This document shows, in pieces, positions 1 to 9,130 of a DNA stretch of 24,624 bases; position 1 is the stretch's first letter; each line of letters starts with the position of its first letter. Below the pieces are notes generated by a model. That model did no database searches, had not been told where the DNA came from, and saw nothing but the letters and a program-made list of their open reading frames with translations. The position numbers and the translations under genes are program-made. This stretch comes from FW021-bin31 sp964467635. Lineage in GTDB: Bacteria > Bacteroidota > Bacteroidia > Chitinophagales > Chitinophagaceae. The stretch lies in contig CAYXRN010000039.1 in assembly GCA_964467635.1 (NCBI GenBank), positions 1 to 24,624 on the forward strand, read 5' to 3'.

Positions 1-2
1 AA

Positions 3-1751
3 GGCCAAAGGATTAATTTGAAACTATTTGCAAAGGTAAATTTTCTGAAATATTTCGAATGGGAGAACAACTTCGGGTTCAATTACAGAAACAGACGTAA
101 TTGGGTATATTATAGGCCCTACTCTCTTTGGAATTTCCAAACAGGGTTTCAATATCCTCAAAAACCCGCTGTAAGCAGTTTATTGAATAGTAGCATTAGG
201 AACTATGGATTTGTATTTAATTCGCTCCTACGTTTTAAAAAATCATTTTCAAGCGGCCATAAATTAGGTCTTTTGCTTGGGTTTGACGAAGAATATAATC
301 GAATGGACAACTTTGACGCGACAAAAAATGACATATTAGGGGACGATGCCATATACATACTTAACGCGGGGGCTAACCTAGTTGCGATAAATGGAGCCGG
401 GACAGACGACGCGTTAAGATCCTATTTTGGTCGATTGAATTACGACTATAACAATAAATACTTGTTAGAAGCCAGTTTCAGGTATGATGGATCATCAAGA
501 TTTTCAAGGAAAAACAGGTGGGGTTTCTTTCCGTCATTTTCCGCTGGATGGCGGATTATAGAAGAACCGTTCGCGGAAGCTTTAAAAGATGTATTTGATG
601 AAATTAAGTTAAGAGCTTCGTTGGGAGCGCTTGGAAATAACCGAATAGGTGATTATACTTATCAGGTAATCTATGGCTCGGTCCTTTATCCTTATGGTGA
701 ACAACTTCAACAGGGTGTTGCGCCAAAGGAACTGGCCAACAAGGATATCCGATGGGAGACTACCAAAATTGCGAATGTCGGCTTGGACGTGAGCCTTTTG
801 AAAGGCCAATTGTTCCTCAGCTTTGATTATTATGACAAAACCACAGATGACATCCTTGCTCGTATCCCCGTCCCACTGGTATTGGGCAACTTTACTCCAC
901 CGTGGCAGAATATAGCTAAAATGAGCAATCGCGGAGCGGAACTGCAGGTGACGTACGGAGGCAGTATTGGAGGAAAATTTCACTATACTATCAATGGGAA
1001 CTTCTCTACAGTGAAGAATGAAGTTCTAGCGTTTAATGACCAAAAATCAATCAGCGGTCCACGTATTACCGTAGAAGGGAAACCATTCAGTAGTTTTTTC
1101 CTGCTTGATTATGACCATATTATACAAAGCCAATCGGAAATAGACAAACTCCTGGATGCCGGATATCAATTTGGTTCTTATGTAGGAGGTACGCCCAAAC
1201 CCGGAGATCTACTGTATAAAGATGTCAACGGAGACAAAATATTTGATGAGAAAGATAGAGTGACTAAAGACTTTTCTTCCCTTCCGAAATATACATATGG
1301 ATTTAATCTTAATGGAGCCTATAAGGGTTTTGATATTAATATTGTAGGACAAGGAGTAGGGGGTTCTCGAGGGTATTGGGGCAATGATGGCTTTAATACC
1401 TTTAATATCAATGAAGCTTTTTTACAAAGAAAAGTCATTCTAAAACGTTGGACCCCTGAGAACAAATCTACGCGATATCCGCGGCTACATACCTCGGGTT
1501 CCGCCATTAACACGGCGTATAGTGACTATTGGTTGTATAACACGTCGTACCTCCGACTTAAGTCCATACAATTAGGTTATACATTGCCAGAAAAGATTAC
1601 TTCTCAAGTATTTATCTCAAGATTAAGGATATACATTGATTTTGAGAATTATGTTACATGGACAAAGTTTGAAGGGTACAACCCGGAGAATCCGAGCATG
1701 ACCTATCCTTTAATGAAACAAGTAGTATTTGGCCTAAACCTCACTTTTTAA
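3..1751 (+). CDS. susC: SusC-like TonB-dependent outer-membrane receptor, C-terminal part (5' end outside window)
   Basis: The reading frame is open to the left edge, so this is the last ~582 residues of a protein that is usually about 1000 residues long; the signal peptide, carboxypeptidase-like domain and plug lie outside the window. What remains is beta-barrel sequence: aromatic-rich alternating strands, the SusC-typical stretch LLEASFRYDGSSRFS followed by GFFPSFSAGWRI, an acidic loop DVNGDKIFDEKDRV of the kind that binds calcium in this family, and a last strand ending VVFGLNLTF with a terminal Phe, the usual signal for outer-membrane assembly. SusC proteins import oligosaccharides with energy from TonB. 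The susD partner starts 11 bp downstream, so the two are clearly co-transcribed. No frameshift or stop was seen in the visible part. The substrate cannot be told from the sequence. Confidence 0.95.
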   Translation, partial: GQRINLKLFAKVNFLKYFEWENNFGFNYRNRRNWVYYRPYSLWNFQTGFQYPQKPAVSSLLNSSIRNYGFVFNSLLRFKKSFSSGHKLGLLLGFDEEYNRMDNFDATKNDILGDDAIYILNAGANLVAINGAGTDDALRSYFGRLNYDYNNKYLLEASFRYDGSSRFSRKNRWGFFPSFSAGWRIIEEPFAEALKDVFDEIKLRASLGALGNNRIGDYTYQVIYGSVLYPYGEQLQQGVAPKELANKDIRWETTKIANVGLDVSLLKGQLFLSFDYYDKTTDDILARIPVPLVLGNFTPPWQNIAKMSNRGAELQVTYGGSIGGKFHYTINGNFSTVKNEVLAFNDQKSISGPRITVEGKPFSSFFLLDYDHIIQSQSEIDKLLDAGYQFGSYVGGTPKPGDLLYKDVNGDKIFDEKDRVTKDFSSLPKYTYGFNLNGAYKGFDINIVGQGVGGSRGYWGNDGFNTFNINEAFLQRKVILKRWTPENKSTRYPRLHTSGSAINTAYSDYWLYNTSYLRLKSIQLGYTLPEKITSQVFISRLRIYIDFENYVTWTKFEGYNPENPSMTYPLMKQVVFGLNLTF

Positions 1752-1762
1752 AAAGATAATAA

Positions 1763-3382
1763 ATGATTAAGATGAAAGTAAAACAATTAATATTACTGTT
1801 TCTGTCTATTATTCTTCTTGCTTCCTGCGGAAAAGGGTTTCTTGATCGAAATTCGCTCGTTGGGTTGTCAGAAAATGCGTTGTGGAAGACCCAGAAAGAC
1901 GCAGTTATGGGGATCAACGCCCTCTATACCGTGAACAGGGAATTTATAAACAGTATAGTCAAGTATGGACTGCTGGATGATTTTACTGATATTTCCTATC
2001 AATCATGGGCTACTGGACTAACGACAGGTCAATATCCGGCAAATGCCTCGTTTTACGCTGATTCATGGGGGGCCTTTTATAAAGGTATAAACCGAGCGAA
2101 TATGGCTATTGAAAAATTGCCGAGTATCCAGATGGACGCGAATGTAAAGAAAAGGTTAATGGGGGAAGCGAAGTTCTTTAGAGGGTACTATTATTTTAAA
2201 TTATGGAACTATTTCGGCGGGGTTCCGCTTTACGACACACCAGTTACTGTCAGTAATTCACTTAAAGCACGTAGTTCGGAACAGGAAGTATATAAATTTA
2301 TAGTTAAAGACATGACTGATGCGGTTAATCTATTACCGGGGACTTATGATCAATCAAATAAAGGACGTGTTACGAAATGGGCTGCGTTAGCAGTGCGAGG
2401 AAAAGCGCATCTTTGGGCAAAAGAATATGTTAAAGCGGCAGATGATTTTAAACAAATTATGGATGAAAGTGACCGTAGTTTAGTCAGGGACTTCACTACA
2501 TTATTCCATGCGTATGGCAATAATAATAGCGAGGTTATTTTCGATGTTCAGTACGTAGGAGTAGAGGGATTTGGCGTTGCGACCGACCGTAACTATGGCA
2601 ATGCAATGGGTTCAACAAAAGGCTCGCAACGGACTCGCCCTACTCCGGAATTGGTCAACTCTTTTGAAATGCTAGATGGTACACCGTTTAGGTTTAGTAG
2701 CTTTACTAATGCCGATGGTACTATTTTTGACCCTGATAACCCGGAGGATTGGAACGATGAGGCTTCAGTTAGAAAGCTCTTTGAAAATAGAGACCCTAGG
2801 TTGGATATGTCTATTGTTGTACCATGGTCCACTTTTAAAGGACGAGGCGGAACTGATTATCTGTATAAGTTTCCGGTTGATGTCAACGATCCTAACGCTT
2901 ATGTTCCCGTATGGACCAAGGGAAGTTATGCGTGGAGGAAGTTTGTACCTGTCGGTTCAAAATATACCCTGCAAGATAATATGCCAATAAACATACCGCT
3001 TATTCGACTGGCAGACGTGATGTTGATGTATGCGGAAGCAAAGAATGAGGCACTTAACGCTCCAGATATTAATGTATATGATGCGATTAATGTGGTCAGG
3101 AACAGGGCTAATATGCCAGACTTACCGCTGGGATTAACTAAAGAGCAGATGCGTCAGAGAATCCGGCATGAAAGAATAGTTGAGTTATGTGGAGAAGGGA
3201 AACGTTACGATGATATTCGCAGGTGGGGCGTCGCGCAACAAGTAGTGGATGGAAAATGGATGAAGACGTTCACCGGGACTAAAATACGTCAAAGGGGTTT
3301 CCCCGATTGGTTTTACCTATGGCCAATTCCGCAGTCTGAAATAGATATTAACCCGAACCTGACTCAGAACCCTGGCTGGTGA
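1763..3382 (+). CDS. susD: SusD-like surface glycan-binding lipoprotein
   Basis: A complete 539-residue SusD/RagB-family protein. The N terminus is a lipoprotein signal, with a hydrophobic segment ending LLASC; the lipidated Cys is residue 22, or 19 if the second ATG at 1772 is the true start. TPR-like helices follow, with the family patterns FRGYYYFKLWNYFGGVPLY, LADVMLMYAEAKNEA and RHERIVELCGEGKRYDDIRR. It ends with YLWPIPQSEIDINPNLTQNPGW, the normal SusD terminus, so the gene is not truncated by the element that begins right after its stop. It should sit on the cell surface as the lid of the SusC channel encoded 11 bp upstream and capture oligosaccharide. The family assignment is secure; the ligand is unknown. 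Confidence 0.96.
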   Translation: MIKMKVKQLILLFLSIILLASCGKGFLDRNSLVGLSENALWKTQKDAVMGINALYTVNREFINSIVKYGLLDDFTDISYQSWATGLTTGQYPANASFYADSWGAFYKGINRANMAIEKLPSIQMDANVKKRLMGEAKFFRGYYYFKLWNYFGGVPLYDTPVTVSNSLKARSSEQEVYKFIVKDMTDAVNLLPGTYDQSNKGRVTKWAALAVRGKAHLWAKEYVKAADDFKQIMDESDRSLVRDFTTLFHAYGNNNSEVIFDVQYVGVEGFGVATDRNYGNAMGSTKGSQRTRPTPELVNSFEMLDGTPFRFSSFTNADGTIFDPDNPEDWNDEASVRKLFENRDPRLDMSIVVPWSTFKGRGGTDYLYKFPVDVNDPNAYVPVWTKGSYAWRKFVPVGSKYTLQDNMPINIPLIRLADVMLMYAEAKNEALNAPDINVYDAINVVRNRANMPDLPLGLTKEQMRQRIRHERIVELCGEGKRYDDIRRWGVAQQVVDGKWMKTFTGTKIRQRGFPDWFYLWPIPQSEIDINPNLTQNPGW

Positions 3383-3714
3383 GTGTCCTAAATAAATGAA
3401 AAGTTCTTAGCCTTAAGCATTTAGTGCTAGATAAAAGATGAAGGAAGGCCCCTTGAGATCGGTCCACAGGCACCGGTTTCAAACCGCCTTTATGCTGCTG
3501 CGGTTAAATGCTGTGGTAGTGACAGGTAGAGGAAAAGGCATCCTAAAGGTGTCAGGTAAGTGATAGAGAGGTGAATGCAAGTGAACCACTGATGAAGCGT
3601 CGAAAGGGTTAGACGATGTCAAAGCCAAGGTGTACCGGGCAAGCTTGGGACAAGCAGAGAGACGTGAACTTGTTAGTTGTCTCTACGGCATCCGGCGTAC
3701 AGGTGGCGCGAGCC
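3383..3714 (+). mobile_element. Group II intron-like 5' fragment (domain I), no reverse transcriptase
   Basis: This non-coding stretch begins GTGTCC, which resembles the GUGYG 5' end of group II introns, directly after the susD stop codon. It has the A/G-rich character with conserved-looking runs of group II domain I (for example CGAAAGGGTTAGACGATG and CAAAGCCAAGGTGTACCGG), which I recognise from bacterial introns by memory only. Base pairing can be seen directly: GCTTG/CAAGC at 3642-3654, AGAGAC/GTCTCT at 3658-3684, and an enclosing stem TGTACCGG (3631-3638) with CCGGcGTACA (3691-3700). No intron-encoded protein and no clear domain V or VI follow before the lyase gene, so this would be a dead 3'-deleted copy. 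The 3' limit is uncertain. A structured mRNA leader is the alternative reading. Confidence 0.6.
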
Positions 3715-3757
3715 TTTTTAACCAGATAAGCCCTAGATACACATAATATTGAATAAA

Positions 3758-6538
3758 ATGCAATTGAATCGAATGTTTTTTAGCGTGATTTTTTGTATAG
3801 TTCCGTTGTTTCAGTCATTTTTGACCGCACAAGTGTCTACAAATGGCAGAAATACGTTAACTAGTAACGAGGATACAGTATACCTTTCCGATGTGCAATT
3901 TGATAGTAAAAGCTTTAGTTTAGCCAAAGGTCTAAACGGACATAGGGCGGTATATAGAAAAGCAGAAGCGCCGTCAGCGGCATATATACTTGTTCCCTTT
4001 GATCATTTAGGTGAAGGAGTTTATCAGTTTTCAACGGAGGCGTCTATGATTGACACCTCGTGCGATAATTCGAAGGGTACTTATTGGATGCAGTGGCAAT
4101 GGAAGCGGGAGGATAAGGTTCAATTTATAATTTTTGATTCTTTCCGTGGCGCCAGGCAGTATATTGGTAAATTTGAGTTTAAAGGGAGTGACAAGACATT
4201 GAAAATTTGGCTCCCCGAGGGAGTGGGATTGATATCCATTTCTTATAAAAAGGTTAGCCCCAAAGTCCCTGAAGGGCTTAAACACTATACGCCAAGCGTT
4301 ATCCCGCCAAAGGCGCACCCTCGGCTCTGGGCTACGCCTTCCTTTCTTCCTGTACTAAAAAAACGATTGGAATCGCCGGAAAGTCAATGGGCGTGGAAGA
4401 AGGTTCAAGAAGTAGCCCATTCTGAATATGCTTTTAAAGCAGTCGATACTATCGGTGTGTTCTATAGTGATTCTCTTGAAAAAATTATTAAAGCGAAGGC
4501 ATTTTATTACTTGGTCACAAAGGATAATAGCGTTGGTGGTGATGCGATTCGGTTGTTGTTAGCATACTATAAACGCCTTGAGTTTGGCAATGTAGCTTAT
4601 GGAGATATTAGCCGGCAGATAGGTCGAGCGATATACGTCGGATCCTTAGTCTATGATTGGTGCAATGCACTGATCGGAAGGGAGAATAAAACTGTCCTTA
4701 GGGATAAAATGACAGTCTTAGCGCGTAAGCTGGAAGTTGGATGGCCTCCTTTTAAATACCCCGTAGTTAATGGACATGCCGATGAGGCGATGATAAGCAG
4801 GGACCTTTTGTCAATGAGTATTGCTATTTATAATGAGAATCCACTACCCTATAAATATGTTTCTTATGCCTTATTAGAGCAACTAGCGCCTATGATGCAA
4901 TTTGAATATCAATCATCCAAGCATAATCAGGGGGTTGATTATGGTGCGTACAGATTTGGTTGGGAAATGCATGGTGCTATGCTATTTTATAGGATGATGA
5001 AACGGAAGATTTATCCCGATAACCTTAAAAATCTTCCCTATTACTGGCTGTACATGCGGCTACCCAATGGGTATATGTTCAGGGATGGGGATATGTTTAG
5101 AAATCGCAGTAAACAACCTGGAAAATATTATTGGACACAGCCTAGGACAATGCTTCTTTGCTACGCTTACTTTAGAGATCCTCTGATGAAAGGGGAATTC
5201 GCGCGAGAAGGAGGGCTTCCGGATGAACCCGTTTTGTATCTCTTACTTAATGACCCAAAGATAGAGACGGTTAGGTCGCCTGCCCAGCTGCCTTTAACCC
5301 GTGATTTTGGGAAAGTACTGGGTGGCATGCTTGCTAGAACAGGCTGGGACAACCGCAGAGAAAGTAATGACGCGATAGCTGAAATCAGAGGTGGAGGATA
5401 TCTCTTTGGAAATCATGAGCATGCTGATGCTGGTGCAATACAGCTCTACTATCATGGAATGCAATTTGGCGATATTGGCCTGTACCTGGCGTATGGAACA
5501 ACTTATGATTACAACTTTAATAAAAGATCTGTAGCTCATAGTATGGTATTGGCGTATGACCCAAAGGAAAAACTATATTTTGGCGCCAAGATCAGAGATG
5601 GAGGCGCCCGATTTAACCAAAGATTCCCCGTTAGTCCCCGGCAGGCCAAAACAGATCCGTGGTTTAATGCAGGGTCGGTTTTATCAACAGATTTTGGACC
5701 TGATCTAAAGGAGCCTGAATACAGCTATTATAAAGCCGAGTTGGCTCCTGCCTATTCTGCTAAAGTCAGCCATTATACAAGGAGTTTCTGTTTCTTTAAT
5801 TTGGATAATTCCGACGTACCGGCGGCTTTGGTGGTGGTGGACGACATCACGACGGCTAAACCAGGGGTGAAAAAATACTGGCAGATTAATGCCTATAAAC
5901 AGCCCGAAGTATTGAATTCATCTATCTTATTGCATAATCAAACAGCGGGCATAACAGGGTATACAAAGGTTAATATGGTGTTTCCTGAACCAAAGAACCG
6001 CCGGGTAAGGGTATTATCAAAGGACTCGTCCCGTTTTGTTTTCGGGACTTATTTAGACATTAAGCATAATTATATGCCTGAAAGCGGAGCGTCTCGAATT
6101 CTTATTTCTCCTATTGAGCCCTCTAGAAAACAACGCTTTGTTACCGTTTTTCAAATGATGGAGGACACGACAAAGAGCTTGCCGGTATTTTTTAAAGAGA
6201 AGAAAACGTACAACGAGGTCAGATTTGGGAATGTTGTTTACCTTTTCGGCGTAGATAAAAAGGAGGCTACCGATTCAATAGAGATTCAATTCGACAAATC
6301 CAGTACTGCCTACACGCTCTTGGCCACCGGTTTAGACCCAGGGTTTTGGCACGTACGTAAACGTGGTACAAAAAAAAGCATGAACTATTATGTTTATCCC
6401 GGGAAAAACACCTTGTATATGAAAGTAAATAAAGGAACATATATCCTTGTGCAGGGAAGAGATTACAACGGAAAATATTATAATGCCCCAACCGGGAAAA
6501 CCTTTTATTTAGACTACAAGCTGGTTCCGGCTCATTGA
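3758..6538 (+). CDS. Secreted heparinase II/III-family polysaccharide lyase
   Basis: Length is 926 residues from the ATG at 3758; an upstream in-frame TTG at 3749 is possible but less likely. A signal peptide (hydrophobic FFSVIFCIVPLF, likely cleavage after FLTA) sends it to the periplasm or surface. Residues ~30-180 form a beta-type N-terminal domain. HPRLWATPSFLPVLKKRL marks the entry to the alpha/alpha-toroid typical of heparinase II/III and alginate-lyase relatives, and residues ~530-900 are the beta-sandwich part. Candidate catalytic residues, matched by motif to the His/Tyr/His set of Pedobacter heparinase II, are His340 in VNGHADEA, Tyr398 (or Tyr395) in DYGAYRF, and His553/His555 in GNHEHADAG. 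Lyases of this fold cut uronic-acid-containing polysaccharides by beta-elimination. It is longer than heparinase II (about 770 residues), so the exact PL family and substrate are open. It lies between susCD and the cytosolic cassette. Confidence 0.88.
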   Translation: MQLNRMFFSVIFCIVPLFQSFLTAQVSTNGRNTLTSNEDTVYLSDVQFDSKSFSLAKGLNGHRAVYRKAEAPSAAYILVPFDHLGEGVYQFSTEASMIDTSCDNSKGTYWMQWQWKREDKVQFIIFDSFRGARQYIGKFEFKGSDKTLKIWLPEGVGLISISYKKVSPKVPEGLKHYTPSVIPPKAHPRLWATPSFLPVLKKRLESPESQWAWKKVQEVAHSEYAFKAVDTIGVFYSDSLEKIIKAKAFYYLVTKDNSVGGDAIRLLLAYYKRLEFGNVAYGDISRQIGRAIYVGSLVYDWCNALIGRENKTVLRDKMTVLARKLEVGWPPFKYPVVNGHADEAMISRDLLSMSIAIYNENPLPYKYVSYALLEQLAPMMQFEYQSSKHNQGVDYGAYRFGWEMHGAMLFYRMMKRKIYPDNLKNLPYYWLYMRLPNGYMFRDGDMFRNRSKQPGKYYWTQPRTMLLCYAYFRDPLMKGEFAREGGLPDEPVLYLLLNDPKIETVRSPAQLPLTRDFGKVLGGMLARTGWDNRRESNDAIAEIRGGGYLFGNHEHADAGAIQLYYHGMQFGDIGLYLAYGTTYDYNFNKRSVAHSMVLAYDPKEKLYFGAKIRDGGARFNQRFPVSPRQAKTDPWFNAGSVLSTDFGPDLKEPEYSYYKAELAPAYSAKVSHYTRSFCFFNLDNSDVPAALVVVDDITTAKPGVKKYWQINAYKQPEVLNSSILLHNQTAGITGYTKVNMVFPEPKNRRVRVLSKDSSRFVFGTYLDIKHNYMPESGASRILISPIEPSRKQRFVTVFQMMEDTTKSLPVFFKEKKTYNEVRFGNVVYLFGVDKKEATDSIEIQFDKSSTAYTLLATGLDPGFWHVRKRGTKKSMNYYVYPGKNTLYMKVNKGTYILVQGRDYNGKYYNAPTGKTFYLDYKLVPAH

Positions 6539-6585
6539 GTTTTAAATCCATAAAAAATACACGTTAATTTTAGATCTATACTATT

Positions 6586-7932
6586 ATGAATACTTGGCCA
6601 CAATCGGCATCACTATTAGAAAGAAATAAGCAATGGATAGCTGGGGGAGTGGTCTCCCTCAATAGGAAATCTGACCCCAATATTTGTTTTATCAGGGGTA
6701 AAGGTAGCCGTGTTTGGGATATAGAAGGCAATGAATATATTGATTATCAGGCTGGCTTTTCTGCTGTATTTTTAGGCCATAATGATGATGATGTAAATCA
6801 GGCAGTGCAAAAAGGCATGACTGATCAAAAGATCCTTATGGGCGCAGGCCCTACAGACTATGAGGGTGAGTTTGCGGAGCTGTTCTGTAAAAGTGTACCT
6901 ACTGTTGAACAAATACAAATTACTAACACGGGGTCCGAAGCTACTTTTCATGCTTTACGTATTGCCCGTGCCGCAACTGGTCGCGACCATGTCATCATTG
7001 TGCAAGGAGGATATAATGGCTGGCACAATGATGTTGCCGGAAATGTCATAAGTTCGCTGGCCGATATCGGCTCAAGAGTTAGCCCGGGTGAGTATCCTTT
7101 TGATGCCATATCTGCCGGAATTCCTGAGCAGGGAAAGTTCATGGTGCATGTTGTGAATTACAATGACCTTGACTCTGTGTCATATATTATCAGGAGATAT
7201 CCAGTTGCTTGCATGATCATGGAACCTATTTTACAGAATATAGGTATTGTTATGCCCCGGAAAGGGTACTTGGAAGGGCTCAGAAAGTTGGCGGACAAAG
7301 AAGGTTTTCTGCTTATTTTTGACGAGGTAAAAACAGGATTTAGGCATGCATTAGGAGGCTATCAAAGCATTTGTAAGGTAACTCCAGATCTGAGTACTTT
7401 TGGTAAAGCTGTTGCCAATGGTTACCCGATAGGAGTGATCGGAGGAAGAAAAAAATACATGAATTACTTTGCTCATCCCGATAAGGTTAAACGTGTATTG
7501 ATTGCTGGTACCTACAATGCACATCCTATACCTACCTTGGCGGCTATCGCGAATCTTAAGAAGCTGGCATCACCTGAATATGGGGTTTATGAGCATGTAC
7601 GAAGATTAGGCCGCATGCTTGAGGATGGCTTGAAAAACATCTTTCAGAAGAATGATTTTCCATTTTATGTTGCCAGAGAAGGATCAGCATTCTGTGTTTA
7701 TTTTATGGATCATCCTCCTTTGGATTATCATGATATTGCTATCCACAATAACTCCTCTTTAGATAAGCGCTACCGCTTGGCCTTAATAGAAGAAGGGGTT
7801 TATCATTTTCCTGTACCGGTGAAGCAAGGAAGTATCTCATATGCTCATACGGTCGAAGATATAGAAGAAACTTTGGAAAAAACCAGCAAGGTCGTCTCCA
7901 ATTTGTCTAATAAGAAAAATAGCGATAAATGA
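6586..7932 (+). CDS. Class III PLP-dependent aminotransferase, glutamate-1-semialdehyde aminomutase-like
   Basis: A 448-residue fold-type I PLP enzyme with no signal peptide. Seen in the sequence: GSRVWDIEGNEYIDYQAGF near the N terminus, the phosphate-binding region TNTGSEATFHALRIARAAT, FDEVKTGFR with Asp246 as the probable pyridine-nitrogen partner, TFGKAVANGYPIG with Lys274 as the Schiff-base lysine, and GTYNAHPIPTLAA near the C terminus. This pattern fits the HemL/glutamate-1-semialdehyde 2,1-aminomutase branch, but its place in a PUL, overlapping a sugar-acid dehydratase by the four bases ATGA, argues for a catabolic role on a sugar-derived amino or keto compound rather than haem synthesis. 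The actual amino donor and acceptor cannot be read from the sequence. The family call is firm; the reaction is inference. Confidence 0.88.
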   Translation: MNTWPQSASLLERNKQWIAGGVVSLNRKSDPNICFIRGKGSRVWDIEGNEYIDYQAGFSAVFLGHNDDDVNQAVQKGMTDQKILMGAGPTDYEGEFAELFCKSVPTVEQIQITNTGSEATFHALRIARAATGRDHVIIVQGGYNGWHNDVAGNVISSLADIGSRVSPGEYPFDAISAGIPEQGKFMVHVVNYNDLDSVSYIIRRYPVACMIMEPILQNIGIVMPRKGYLEGLRKLADKEGFLLIFDEVKTGFRHALGGYQSICKVTPDLSTFGKAVANGYPIGVIGGRKKYMNYFAHPDKVKRVLIAGTYNAHPIPTLAAIANLKKLASPEYGVYEHVRRLGRMLEDGLKNIFQKNDFPFYVAREGSAFCVYFMDHPPLDYHDIAIHNNSSLDKRYRLALIEEGVYHFPVPVKQGSISYAHTVEDIEETLEKTSKVVSNLSNKKNSDK

Positions 7933-9107
7933 AGATTACTTCGGTACAAACATTTGTGTGTAATGCAAGGATGCGTAATTGGGTTTTTGTCAAAGTGAAT
8001 ACGGATCAGCAGGGTCTCTGGGGCTGGGGAGAAGCGACCCTCGAATGGCATACGCGATCAGTCATCGGCGCTGTTGAAGATATTTCTGAATTAATACTAG
8101 GAGAAGATCCGAGAAGAATAGAGTATTTATGGCAGATGATGTACCGTCAGCATTTTTGGCATGGCAACGGCATTGTCAGAGGTACCGCAATAAGCGGCAT
8201 TGACATTGCGTTGTGGGATATATTAGGCAAGATTTACAATGTTCCTTGCCATCAGTTATGGGGAGGTCGGGTTCGGGATCATATCCGGCTGTATTGTCAT
8301 CTAGGAGGCGGGAAGATGGAAGACTTTTATGAGGTAAAGGCTGATGATACAAAACGTTTTGAAGAACTGGCACATAAGGCAGTGGCTGATGGTTTTTCGG
8401 CCTTTAAGTCTATGGCCGTTCCGGCAACAATGCCCATTGAGGGGTTGAAACCTGTGTATTATGCAGAAGCTTGTGTGAAAGCAATGCGAGAAGCTGTTGG
8501 CGACAATATTGATATTATGGTAGACTGTCATGCACGGCCCAGTCCTAGAATGGGGCTTTTATTTGCTAAGGCACTTGAACCATATGGGCTGTATTTTCTC
8601 GAGGAACCTTGTTGGCCTGAGGCATATAAAGAGATGGCCTTGATCCAAAAGAGTGTGAAGACGCCTATTGCAAGCGGAGAGCGCCTGGTAGGCCTTCGCT
8701 CATTTCAAGAACTCTTGACTAACCAGGCAGTTAGTGTCCTTCAGCCGGATATTACCCATTGTGGCGGCCTTAGTGAAGCGAGAAAAATAGCTGCATTAAG
8801 CGAGTCTTCTCGGGCAGCGATGGCCCCCCATAATCCACAGGGTCCGGTCAGTACGGCCGCATCCCTTGAATTTGGATTTGCGACGCCTTCTTACATCATT
8901 TGTGAGAGTGTGCATAATGATGTTCCTTGGCGAAACGCGGTGATAAATGAAGGTTATACGGTGCAAAAAGAAGGTCGTATTGTATTCCCCAATGAACGCC
9001 CGGGCTTGGGGGTTGAGATAAATGAGAAGGAAATAAAAAAGCATCCATTTAAACAGGAATTATTACAGCGCACGTTTTATAAAGATAGCAGTGTGGGAGA
9101 TTGGTAG
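7929..9107 (+). CDS. Enolase-superfamily (mandelate racemase/muconate lactonizing) sugar-acid dehydratase
   Basis: A 392-residue cytosolic protein. It has the N-terminal capping domain (WGEATLEWHTRSVIGAVEDI) and the barrel domain with the superfamily's metal ligands in the right order: Asp199 in VDCHARPSP, Glu225 in FLEEPCWPE and Glu251 in IASGERL. Catalytic candidates are His201, in the same DxH motif, and His301 in MAPHNPQGP, with Glu326 in ICESV closing the site. The DxH pair plus a His after the third ligand is the layout of D-galactonate/mannonate-type acid-sugar dehydratases, which abstract the proton alpha to the carboxylate and eliminate water to give a 2-keto-3-deoxy acid. The start ATG overlaps the aminotransferase stop, indicating translational coupling. 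The substrate is unknown; galactonate dehydratase is only the nearest familiar relative. Confidence 0.88.
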   Translation: MKITSVQTFVCNARMRNWVFVKVNTDQQGLWGWGEATLEWHTRSVIGAVEDISELILGEDPRRIEYLWQMMYRQHFWHGNGIVRGTAISGIDIALWDILGKIYNVPCHQLWGGRVRDHIRLYCHLGGGKMEDFYEVKADDTKRFEELAHKAVADGFSAFKSMAVPATMPIEGLKPVYYAEACVKAMREAVGDNIDIMVDCHARPSPRMGLLFAKALEPYGLYFLEEPCWPEAYKEMALIQKSVKTPIASGERLVGLRSFQELLTNQAVSVLQPDITHCGGLSEARKIAALSESSRAAMAPHNPQGPVSTAASLEFGFATPSYIICESVHNDVPWRNAVINEGYTVQKEGRIVFPNERPGLGVEINEKEIKKHPFKQELLQRTFYKDSSVGDW

Positions 9108-9130
9108 AAAAACAATTGACATTTTTGGCA

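Noticed and set aside
609..983. Antisense open frame inside susC (and similar frames opposite other genes)
   Set aside because: These lie wholly inside strongly conserved genes on the other strand, show no family motifs and have unlikely composition.
3749..3757. TTG start for the lyase
   Set aside because: An ATG three codons later gives an equally good signal peptide and is a far more common start.
6586..7932. Housekeeping hemL (glutamate-1-semialdehyde aminomutase)
   Set aside because: The family fits, but the ATGA overlap with a sugar-acid dehydratase and the PUL setting make a haem-synthesis role unlikely; no hem genes are nearby.
9101..9130. TTG-initiated extension of the SDR by ten residues
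   Set aside because: It overlaps the dehydratase stop region and adds no homologous sequence; the ATG at 9131 places the nucleotide-binding motif at the normal distance from the start.
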